NCBI GenBank assembly: GCA_002083475.1 | Contig: LWDI01000021.1 | Location: 1 to 29,340 of the forward strand | Source: Proteobacteria bacterium SG_bin5 | GTDB taxonomy: Bacteria; Pseudomonadota; Alphaproteobacteria; Sphingomonadales; Sphingomonadaceae | Direction of reading: 5' to 3' | DNA: 29,340 bases | Shown here: one piece after another, positions 1-6,316 of the stretch | Position numbering within the stretch: position 1 is the stretch's first letter | Layout of the letters: each line of letters begins with the position of its first letter | Notes under the pieces: generated by a model | What the model was told of the DNA's origin: nothing | Databases searched by the model: none | What the model saw: only the letters and a program-made list of their open reading frames with translations | Made by a program: the position numbers and the translations under genes

Positions 1-110
1 CCGCGCTGTTCGAGCGGCTGGAGGGGCGCGGGCAAGTTTGGATGACGGGCACCGAGCCGGGGCTGTTCGCCGGGGTCGGCGGCAGCTTGCTCGCGCTGCC
101 GCTGGGGTGA
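1..110 (+). CDS. recF: DNA replication/repair protein RecF, C-terminal end (partial)
   Basis: The window opens inside an ORF whose last 35 residues can be read from base 3 and which stops with TGA at 108-110. The visible piece contains the QVWMTGTEPGLF segment typical of the RecF C-terminus. RecF is an SMC-like ATPase that helps load RecA at gapped DNA with RecO and RecR. The ATPase motifs lie upstream of the window, so the call rests only on the tail. The gene is followed by about 60 bp and then the TetR gene on the same strand. Confidence 0.8.
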   Translation, partial: ALFERLEGRGQVWMTGTEPGLFAGVGGSLLALPLG

Positions 111-173
111 TGCGCGGTCGCCAGAGCACGCTCGCGGTTGCCTCGCGCCGCGTCAAATGCTTAGCGTCGGGCA

Positions 174-695
174 ATGAACGCCGAGGATAAGCGCGCGCTG
201 CTGCTCGATCGGCTCGCCGATCATGTCCTCGCCGAGGGGCTAGGCGGCGCGAGCCTGCGCCCGCTCGCGCGCGCGGTCGGCACCAGCGATCGGATGCTGC
301 TTTATTATTTCCCCGACAAGGCGACGCTGATCGCCGCCGTGCTCGCGCGCATCGCCGAGCGGTTCGCACCGATGCTCGATGGTTTGGCGCCCGCCACGCC
401 CGGGCCGCCCGCCGCGCTGCTCGCTTTGCTCCCCGATCTCGTCGCGGCGCCCGCCTTCGCGCCCTTCATGAGCCTGTGGCTCGAAATGGCGGCGCTCGCC
501 GCGCGCGGCGACGCGGGGTGCCGGGCGGCGGCGGGGGCGATCGGGCGCGACTTGCTCGGCTGGATCGCGGCGCGGCTCGATCTGCCCGAGCCCGAGCGGG
601 GCACGGTCGCCGCGCGGCTGTTCCAGCAGATCGAGGGCGCGGCGGTGCTGCGCGCGATCGGGCTCGACGACGTCGTCGCGCGGGCGATGCTCTAA
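174..695 (+). CDS. TetR/AcrR family transcriptional regulator
   Basis: This 173-aa protein has the TetR layout: an N-terminal helix-turn-helix at about residues 10-55 (ASLRPLARAVGTSDRMLLYY followed by FPDKATLI), then an alpha-helical ligand and dimerisation domain. The length is slightly short for the family (about 190-210). It is convergent with the membrane-protein gene at 692-1093, and the two stop codons overlap. Two copies of a GTAGC-N4-GCTAC palindrome lie just upstream of that membrane gene, which is the most likely target. I infer a repressor of the neighbour; the ligand is unknown. No strong Shine-Dalgarno sequence is visible, but the start fits the conserved N-terminus. Confidence 0.87.
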   Translation: MNAEDKRALLLDRLADHVLAEGLGGASLRPLARAVGTSDRMLLYYFPDKATLIAAVLARIAERFAPMLDGLAPATPGPPAALLALLPDLVAAPAFAPFMSLWLEMAALAARGDAGCRAAAGAIGRDLLGWIAARLDLPEPERGTVAARLFQQIEGAAVLRAIGLDDVVARAML

Positions 696-1093
696 GCCCG
701 CCGCCGCGCGAACCCCAGGACCAGCGCGACCCCGATCGCCCAGAGCAAACAGCCCGCGACTGCCTTGGCGCGCGCGAGGTCGCTCGCGTAAATCCAGGGC
801 GCGAAGCCGATCACCAGCCCATCGAGCGTGACCGCCGTCGCGCAGACGAGCGCGGTGGCCTCGACGGCGGCGGCGCGCGGCAGCCCGGCGAAGCGCGTGA
901 CGAGCGGGATCAGTGGCCAGGTGAAGCCGATCGTGAGCGCGTAAAAGCCGGCGAGCGGCAGCGGCGCGTCGAGCCAGCCGCTGCTCGCCGCGAAGCGCAA
1001 GAGCGCGACCCCCAGCGCCCAAAGCACGGCGCCCGAGAGGATCAAGCGGCCGGTGCCGCTGGTGTTGGTGGCATGGGCGGCGAGGCTGGTCAT
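692..1093 (-). CDS. Small integral membrane protein (DUF5367-like), putative TetR-regulated target
   Basis: The 133-aa product is strongly hydrophobic, with about four membrane segments (around residues 17-35, 45-65, 75-100 and 112-128) and a basic C-terminus (FARRRA). AAGGAG stands 7 nt before the ATG, supporting the start at 1093. It resembles the DUF5367 group of uncharacterised four-helix membrane proteins; that family name is from memory and unverified. No catalytic motif is seen. Its promoter region carries two TetR-type operators, so expression is probably induced when the convergent TetR protein (174-695) releases DNA. A role in export or envelope stress is a guess. Confidence 0.75.
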   Translation of the reverse strand: MTSLAAHATNTSGTGRLILSGAVLWALGVALLRFAASSGWLDAPLPLAGFYALTIGFTWPLIPLVTRFAGLPRAAAVEATALVCATAVTLDGLVIGFAPWIYASDLARAKAVAGCLLWAIGVALVLGFARRRA

Positions 1094-1106
1094 GGCGTGG
1101 CTCCTT

Positions 1107-1147
1107 GTAGCAGGCGCTACGTAGCACGCGCGCGTAGCAGGCGCTAC
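1107..1147 (-). promoter_or_regulatory. Tandem palindromic operator, probable TetR binding sites
   Basis: The 14-mer GTAGCAGGCGCTAC (inverted repeat GTAGC/GCTAC) occurs exactly at 1107-1120 and 1134-1147, 27 bp apart, with extra GTAGC half-sites between. The pair lies immediately upstream of the Shine-Dalgarno (1101-1106) of the membrane-protein gene, where bound repressor would block transcription. The TetR gene at 174-695 is the obvious binder (inference). Confidence 0.65.
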
Positions 1148-1294
1148 GCAAAAATCGCGCGGCTCAGCCGGTCCAGTTGACCCGCGATCGCATATGGAAA
1201 CGGTTTGGATGCGCGTGATCGAGCTGCCTTGTGCTACAGTTGATTCTCTCCAATCCTACAAGGACAGCCAGTTTTTGAGTAGGAGCCCGGATCA

Positions 1295-1534
1295 ATGGCA
1301 GGAGATTGGATTTTCAACCAGATAGTGAAAAACACGTTGGGGCAGCTCGCCGAGCTCTCGAACATGTTTTTGTGTAACACATGCCACCTGCACCGAATCA
1401 GCTACATGTATCAGAAATGTTCGCACTGTGGCGCCATACCATGTGCTGAATGCCACACGAAAATGCTCAGGAGGGGTGGCGGACGGGCAGGCATGCGTTG
1501 CCTCAAATGCGATAGGCCGTGGGTGCCGAACTGA
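1295..1534 (+). CDS. Small zinc-ribbon-like protein of unknown function
   Basis: The 79-aa ORF has four CxxC/CxxC-like pairs in its C-terminal half (CNTC, CSHC, CAEC, CLKC), arranged like a double zinc ribbon or treble-clef module, after an N-terminal helix-like segment. AGGAG lies about 8 nt before the ATG, supporting translation. Base composition is lower in GC than recF or tetR. It lies outside the 48-bp att repeat, about 220 bp to its left, so it may be a relic of an earlier insertion at this hotspot. No enzymatic motif is present; nucleic-acid or protein binding is possible. Confidence 0.6.
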   Translation: MAGDWIFNQIVKNTLGQLAELSNMFLCNTCHLHRISYMYQKCSHCGAIPCAECHTKMLRRGGGRAGMRCLKCDRPWVPN

Positions 1535-1757
1535 AAAGTGTCCCGGGAACGCGATCGATTTTGGAAAGAGTGCGACGTTAGCGTGCCCCTGTCTTCGAGT
1601 TGCAACCAGTCAGGCGGGCAGATTTCGCGCTGGTTCGGGGGAGCAAGCGGATCGCGAACCATAAAACCTGCGTCAGCTAGTATAGTGCTGGCATGAAAAT
1701 GGGAGCGATCTCAGATTTTGTCATTTTGAGTGTAACGTATTCTATATCATAGAAAAA

Positions 1758-1805
1758 GTGGTGGACGCACTTGGGCTCGAACCAAGGACCCGCTGATTAA
1801 GAGTC
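1758..1805. repeat. attL, 48-bp direct repeat (3' part of tRNA-Lys)
   Basis: It is identical to 14090-14137. It reproduces the tRNA-Lys 3' half (anticodon arm, T arm, acceptor and CCA, minus-strand sense) without the 5' half. Outside it, at 1740-1754, lies a small inverted repeat TTCTAT-ATC-ATAGAA. Confidence 0.93.
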
Positions 1806-1835
1806 CATAGCGGACCTTTGATTTTGCTGCGCTTT

Positions 1836-1853
1836 TTTCCCAACCGAGGGAAA
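1836..1853 (+). promoter_or_regulatory. Inverted repeat covering the primase ribosome binding site
   Basis: TTTCCC (1836-1841), a 6-nt spacer and GGGAAA (1848-1853) form a perfect 6-bp inverted repeat. The right arm contains most of the GAGGGA Shine-Dalgarno that serves the GTG start at 1862. In RNA the hairpin could mask the ribosome site; as DNA it could be an operator. Only 56 bp separate the att repeat from the GTG. Confidence 0.4.
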
Positions 1854-1861
1854 TTGGCACC

Positions 1862-3808
1862 GTGAAGTATCAAAGGGTTACGCCCGAAAATCCAACCGAA
1901 AATCCGCTAGATCGGCCGCTCGCGATCACGATTTTCCCCGATGCGCGGGCGAAGTCGAAAACCGATACCAAGCGGACCCTGCGCGAGCTGGCACGCCTGA
2001 TTCCGGGACGGGCGGCCGCCAGCAAAGCCGAGCTGCGATTGCTGAAGCTGGCGACGTTCGGCGATCAGCGCACGCCGAAGGGCGCGCTCCGGCACAACGC
2101 CAATTTGCTCGCCATTGAAGGAATCGAGGGCGACTATGACGGCGAGCGGCTGTCCGTCGCCAGTGCCGCCAAGCGGCTCCGGAAAGCGGGCATTGCCGGG
2201 CTCTTCTATACCAGTCCGTCGCATCGCCCCGACGCTCCGCGCTGGCGCATCCTATGCCCTACGTCGCGGGCTTTGCCGCCAGCCGAGCGCGATCAGCTCA
2301 TGGCGCGGCTTATGGGCGTTCTGGACGGCGCGCTGTCGCCGGAATCCTTCACCCTCTCGCAAACCTACTACTATGGCCGCGTTGACGGACAGCCCGCGCC
2401 CGCCGTCGAGCTTGTCGACGGGCGTGCGATCGACCTTGCCGACGATCTGGACGCGGGCGCGCTCGACAAGCACGGCGAGCCGTGGGGCGCGGAAGCCGTC
2501 GAGCCGGACGATGACGACGATATGGTGCGAGCGCCGGACGTGGAGCGCATCACGCGCGACCTGGCGCTAATCCCGTCCGACGAACGCGAGATATGGCTTC
2601 GCGTCGGACAGGCGCTCCACCATGAATTCGACGGCGACGAAGACGGCTTTGCGCTGTGGGATGAATGGTCGCAGTCGAGCGACAAGCACGACGCCGACGA
2701 TCAGCGGCGCGTGTGGGAGTCGTTCGGATCGTTCGTCGGGAAGGCTGTCACCATCGCCACCGTACATCGGCTGGCGAGGCAATATCGCCCGAAGACGTTC
2801 GGCGATCTGACGTTCCACACGCCGTCAGAATGCGCGGAGATGCCGTCGCGCGGCTATGTCGTGAAGGGCTTGCTCGCGCCCGGCGACATCGCCTCAATCT
2901 TTGGAGCGCCCGGCGCGGGCAAGTCCACTCTCTCGCCGCACACGGGCTATATGGTGGCGCTCGGCGACACGGCGTTCGGAATGCGGACGAAGCCCGGCGT
3001 CGTGTTCTATGTTGCCGCTGAAGACGCCACGGGGCTTCGCCAGCGCGTCCGAGCATTGATGCTCCGGCATGGCGACGCTCCGGACTTCCGGGTCGTGGGC
3101 GGCGTGTCGGACTTGTTCGACGAAGACTCGGCGGACCTGGACGCATTGCTGAAGGCTGTGGCGGATCAGCGCCCGGTCCTTATCATCATCGACACGCTGG
3201 CGATGGCGTTCCCCGGCTTGGAAGAGAATGACGCGGCAAGCATGGTGCGGGTCGTCACGGTGGCGCGCCAGCTCGCGGAGCATGGGGCGGCGGTGGTGCT
3301 GGTCCACCACGACACGAAGGCCGAAGGATCGACGCCGCGCGGCCATAGCGTCTTCAACGGTGCGCTCGACATGGCGCTTCACGTCAAGCGTGACGAAGAC
3401 GGAATCATTCGCGGCAAGCTGACTAAGAACCGCAACGGCTCGCCTGATCGTGACATTGCCTTCCGGATCAGCACGGAAACGCTTGGCACGGACGAAGACG
3501 GCGATCCGATCACCGCGCCATTGGTTGAAGAGCTGACGGGCTTGGACGCCGTGCGGCCTGTCCGCGTGTCCGCCGCGCAACGCGAAGCCCTGTCGATCCT
3601 GTCGGACTTGGAGGCGGACGGGCGCGTCAGTGAAGAGGCGTGGCGCGATGCGTGCCTTGAAGGGCGGCGCGTCTCTCAATCGGAAGACAGGGACAGCCGC
3701 AAGCGCGTGTTCAACCGCGTCCGCACGGCGCTCTTTGAAAAGCGACTGATCGCATTCCGCGACGGCGATGTGTCGTCGGAAGTCACTTCGGAGGAAGACG
3801 ATGACTAA
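1862..3808 (+). CDS. Satellite primase-helicase (AEP-like primase, PriCT-2, RepA-like ATPase)
   Basis: The 648-aa protein has three parts. Residues about 1-190 look like an archaeo-eukaryotic primase fold, with an acidic DYD at 91-93 and an SPSH motif at 118-121. Residues about 220-305 match the PriCT-2 primase C-terminal helical domain. Residues about 325-530 are a RepA/RecA-like hexameric ATPase with Walker A GAPGAGKS (348-355) and Walker B VLIIID (439-444), followed by a VHHDTK segment typical of the family. A helical C-terminal region ends in an acidic tail. Such proteins initiate and drive autonomous replication of satellites and phages. The start is a GTG with GAGGGA about 10 nt upstream. 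The last residues include Glu-Val-Thr-Ser encoded by a copy of the element-specific palindrome. Primase assignment of the N-terminus is by motif only. Confidence 0.88.
   Translation: MKYQRVTPENPTENPLDRPLAITIFPDARAKSKTDTKRTLRELARLIPGRAAASKAELRLLKLATFGDQRTPKGALRHNANLLAIEGIEGDYDGERLSVASAAKRLRKAGIAGLFYTSPSHRPDAPRWRILCPTSRALPPAERDQLMARLMGVLDGALSPESFTLSQTYYYGRVDGQPAPAVELVDGRAIDLADDLDAGALDKHGEPWGAEAVEPDDDDDMVRAPDVERITRDLALIPSDEREIWLRVGQALHHEFDGDEDGFALWDEWSQSSDKHDADDQRRVWESFGSFVGKAVTIATVHRLARQYRPKTFGDLTFHTPSECAEMPSRGYVVKGLLAPGDIASIFGAPGAGKSTLSPHTGYMVALGDTAFGMRTKPGVVFYVAAEDATGLRQRVRALMLRHGDAPDFRVVGGVSDLFDEDSADLDALLKAVADQRPVLIIIDTLAMAFPGLEENDAASMVRVVTVARQLAEHGAAVVLVHHDTKAEGSTPRGHSVFNGALDMALHVKRDEDGIIRGKLTKNRNGSPDRDIAFRISTETLGTDEDGDPITAPLVEELTGLDAVRPVRVSAAQREALSILSDLEADGRVSEEAWRDACLEGRRVSQSEDRDSRKRVFNRVRTALFEKRLIAFRDGDVSSEVTSEEDDD
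3779..3789. repeat. GAAGTNACTTC palindrome, copy 1
   Basis: Sequence GAAGTCACTTC. It encodes E640-V-T-S643 at the extreme C-terminus of the primase-helicase, 17 bp before the stop codon. Confidence 0.8.
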
Positions 3809-3822
3809 CCATCACGCTTGCC

Positions 3823-3931
3823 GGGACAGGCGGGACAAGCCGGGACTGTCCGGGACTCGTCCCGCCCCACAAGCCGCAGTCGTGCCGGGACGGACCGGGA
3901 CAACCCCCTTTAAGGGTTGTCCCGCTGTCCC
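3823..3931. other. Iterated GGGAC region with 11-bp hairpin; candidate origin or cos region
   Basis: GGGAC occurs at 3823, 3832, 3842, 3852, 3887 and 3897, and its complement GTCCC at 3859, 3919 and 3927: nine copies in about 110 bp. The end of the array forms a perfect stem, CGGGACAACCC (3896-3906) pairing with GGGTTGTCCCG (3914-3924) around a 7-nt loop. No plausible protein is encoded here. Its place directly after the replication protein and before terS suits an iteron-type origin, and equally a cos packaging site for a lambda-type terminase. Terminator activity is less likely because no T-run follows. Confidence 0.5.
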
Positions 3932-3957
3932 GCCTAGCGATGCGCCCGATATGCCTT

Positions 3958-3972
3958 CAACCGTCATGGTTG
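3958..3972. repeat. 15-mer CAACCGTCATGGTTG, copy 1
   Basis: An inverted repeat (CAACC/GGTTG, 5-nt spacer) identical to 4079-4093. It contains an ATG that opens only a 25-codon reading frame ending at 4043, which could be a leader peptide but has no visible Shine-Dalgarno. Confidence 0.6.
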
Positions 3973-4078
3973 CGAGCGGGTCCTTCCTATGGCGGGTGGC
4001 GTGCGGGGGCGCGGAGCCCCGATTCGTGAAGCTGCACAGTTAAATTGGAGCGCCATCACCGAGGGCAGCTCGCGGGAG

Positions 4079-4093
4079 CAACCGTCATGGTTG
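4079..4093. repeat. 15-mer CAACCGTCATGGTTG, copy 2, over the terS start codon
   Basis: Exact second copy, 121 bp after the first. The ATG inside it (4087-4089) is the small-terminase start, so a protein bound here, or RNA pairing between the copies, could control terS. Terminase binding sites of the cosB type are another possibility. Confidence 0.6.
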
Positions 4094-4551
4094 AAGATGA
4101 AGCCGTCACCCTGGACGAGCTGGCGGGCGTGCTAGGCGTCAATTCGCGAAACCTGAAGACGCTCGTCTCGCGGGGCGTGCTGATCCGGGCGAAGCGTGGT
4201 GCCTATCCGCTCGCGTCGAGCATCCGTCGCTACTGCGCGCATCTCCGCGAAGAGGCGGCCGGCCGCGATCACGTCAAAGCCGGCTCCGGCCTGGCGATCC
4301 AACGCGAACGCGAGACGCGAGCCCGTGCGGATGCGCTTGAGCTGAAGAACGCCGCCGCTCGTGGCGAGATGCTGCCAGCCGGGCAGGTAGAGGCGATGTG
4401 GAGCGATGTGCTCCGCACGATCCGAGCCCGCGTGCTCGCGCTGCCGAGCCGGCTTCAGCAACGTCTCGGGCATCTCACCCCACATGATGTAGCGACAATC
4501 GACCGCGAGCTACGCGACGCGCTGACGGAGCTTTCCGATGATCCACTTTGA
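4087..4551 (+). CDS. terS: Phage terminase small subunit (Nu1-like)
   Basis: The 154-aa protein begins with a winged helix-turn-helix at about residues 6-55 (VTLDELAGVLGVNSRNLKTL), as in lambda Nu1-type small terminases. A basic helical central part (about 65-105) and a C-terminal helical region likely to contact the large subunit follow. It would recognise the packaging start on satellite DNA and hand it to TerL. The start at 4087 is chosen because GGGAG lies about 9 nt upstream; an upstream in-frame ATG at 4045 lacks this. The gene overlaps terL by 14 bp, implying translational coupling. Having its own TerS means the element selects its own DNA rather than only redirecting a helper terminase. 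Confidence 0.85.
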   Translation: MVEDEAVTLDELAGVLGVNSRNLKTLVSRGVLIRAKRGAYPLASSIRRYCAHLREEAAGRDHVKAGSGLAIQRERETRARADALELKNAAARGEMLPAGQVEAMWSDVLRTIRARVLALPSRLQQRLGHLTPHDVATIDRELRDALTELSDDPL

Positions 4552-6316
4552 CGATTCCGTGTGGAGCGTCCGCACGCGCTCGCTTCGTGCGCTGCGGCCG
4601 CCGCCGCGCCTGGCGCTGTCCCGATGGATCGAGTCCAACATCCGCTTGCCGGAAGACGTGTCCGCGCTGCCCGGCGAAGTGCGGTTATGGCCGTTCCAGC
4701 GCGATATTGCCGACGCGATCAGCGATCCGGCCATTGAGCGCGTGTCGCTCGTCAAATCTGTCCGCGTAGGGCTTTCGACGCTGCTAACCGCAACGGTAGG
4801 CAGCTTCGTCGCCAATGAGCCGAGCCCCATTCTGCTGTTGCTGCCGACCGAGTCCGACTGCCGCGATTATGTCGTGTCGGACCTTGATCCGATCTTCGGC
4901 GCATCGCCGACGCTTGCCGGCTTGCTGAAGGCGGAGATGGAAGGGGGCCGGAACACGTTGCTAAGCCGGCGCTTCCATGGCGGATCGCTCAAGATCGTTG
5001 CTGCCCGCTCGCCCCGCAATCTCCGTCGCCACAATGTCCGCGTGCTACTGATCGACGAAGCGGATGCGATGGAAGCTACAGCGGAAGGCTCCCCGATCAC
5101 GCTGGCGGAGCGTCGCACGCTGTCATTCGGCAATCGCAAGATCATCATGGGGAGCACGCCGACATTTGAGGCAACTTCGCACGTCCTTCGCGCCTATGCT
5201 GTGTCGGATCAGCGCGTCTTCGAGCTGCCATGCCCCGAATGCGGCGAATTCACCGAAGTTGCCTGGCGACACATCGAATGGGAGACGGACAAGCCGGAAA
5301 CGGCCGCCTTCCGCTGCCCGCATTGCGCCGAGCTGATCGCGGAGCGGTTCAAAGCTGGCATGGTGGAAGATGGGCGCTGGCGCGCGACACGGCCGGAAGT
5401 AACTTCGCACGCCGGCTTTCGGATCAATGCCCTTTCGAGCCCGCACGCGAACGCATCGTGGGCGAAGCTCGCCGCTGAATTCGTGGTGGCGAAGCGCTCG
5501 CCTGATACCCTGCAAACCTTCGTCAACACGATCCTGGCGGAAGGTTGGAAGGAAGACGCCGAAGAGCTGGACGAGAGCGAGCTTGCCGGCCGCGTCGAGC
5601 CCTTCAGCCTTGAGGCAATCCCCGCCGAAGTGTTGATCCTCACTATTGGCGTGGACGTGCAGCGCGACCGGCTGGAAATCGTCTTCCTAGGACACGGCCG
5701 CGACGAAACCTTCGTGCTCGGCAACACCGTCATTTGGGGGCCGTCGAACGAAGATGGCGTGTGGGCGGAGCTAGACGAAGTGCTGAAGGGTCAATGGCCG
5801 CACCCGAACGGCGGCGTGCTCCGCGTTGACGCGGCGGCCGTTGACGCTGGCGACGGCGAGATGATGGATCGCGTGCAAGCCTTCACTCGCGCCCGGTTCG
5901 GCCGCCGCGTGGTGGCGATCAAGGGCGCGGCCGGCAATCGGCCGATCATCTCGCGCTCGTCCGCTAAAGGCATTCCGCTCTTTATCGTTGGCGTGGACGG
6001 ACTGAAGTCACAGCTAACGGCCCGGCTGGCGCGAGGGCGCTCCGTCCGCTTCAGCGATCAGCTAGAGCCGCGATACTTTGAAGAGCTGGTGAGCGAACGC
6101 TGCGTGGTGCGGTATCGTAGGGGCGTGCCTGTCCGCCAGTGGGAGCTGGTGCCGGGCAAGCGAGCGGAGTGTCTGGACTCGACGATCTATGCGTTAGCGG
6201 CGCGCAGTATCGTTCCGACGAACCTAGATCGTCGAGCGGAAGAGCTGGCGAGTGTAGGGGCCGTGCCGGCCGGACCACCAGCCGTGATCCGTTCAGCGTG
6301 GATGGAGCGCCGCTAG
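4538..6316 (+). CDS. terL: Phage terminase large subunit (lambda gpA family)
   Basis: This 592-aa DNA-packaging motor and nuclease has the gpA-type layout. There is a deviant Walker A KSVRVGLS at 73-80 (compare lambda KSARVGYS), Walker B LLIDEA at 170-175, a zinc-ribbon insert with C232/C235 and C260/C263, and an RNase H-like nuclease domain from about 365 (GVDVQRDRLE, D373). It translocates DNA into the procapsid and cuts at cos-type ends. Length and order are normal for the family. A copy of the element palindrome encodes E287-V-T-S290 between the zinc-binding part and the nuclease domain. The TAG stop shares a CTAG tetranucleotide with the stop of the convergent DUF262-HNH gene. Confidence 0.93.
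   Translation: MIHFDDSVWSVRTRSLRALRPPPRLALSRWIESNIRLPEDVSALPGEVRLWPFQRDIADAISDPAIERVSLVKSVRVGLSTLLTATVGSFVANEPSPILLLLPTESDCRDYVVSDLDPIFGASPTLAGLLKAEMEGGRNTLLSRRFHGGSLKIVAARSPRNLRRHNVRVLLIDEADAMEATAEGSPITLAERRTLSFGNRKIIMGSTPTFEATSHVLRAYAVSDQRVFELPCPECGEFTEVAWRHIEWETDKPETAAFRCPHCAELIAERFKAGMVEDGRWRATRPEVTSHAGFRINALSSPHANASWAKLAAEFVVAKRSPDTLQTFVNTILAEGWKEDAEELDESELAGRVEPFSLEAIPAEVLILTIGVDVQRDRLEIVFLGHGRDETFVLGNTVIWGPSNEDGVWAELDEVLKGQWPHPNGGVLRVDAAAVDAGDGEMMDRVQAFTRARFGRRVVAIKGAAGNRPIISRSSAKGIPLFIVGVDGLKSQLTARLARGRSVRFSDQLEPRYFEELVSERCVVRYRRGVPVRQWELVPGKRAECLDSTIYALAARSIVPTNLDRRAEELASVGAVPAGPPAVIRSAWMERR
5396..5406. repeat. GAAGTNACTTC palindrome, copy 2
   Basis: Sequence GAAGTAACTTC inside terL. 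It encodes E287-V-T-S290 in the region between the zinc ribbon and the nuclease domain. Confidence 0.8.

Noticed and set aside
3768..4043. ORF of 91 codons after the primase
   Set aside because: It is out of frame inside the primase end, then runs through the GGGAC array and the first 15-mer; composition is repeat-driven and no ribosome site is seen.
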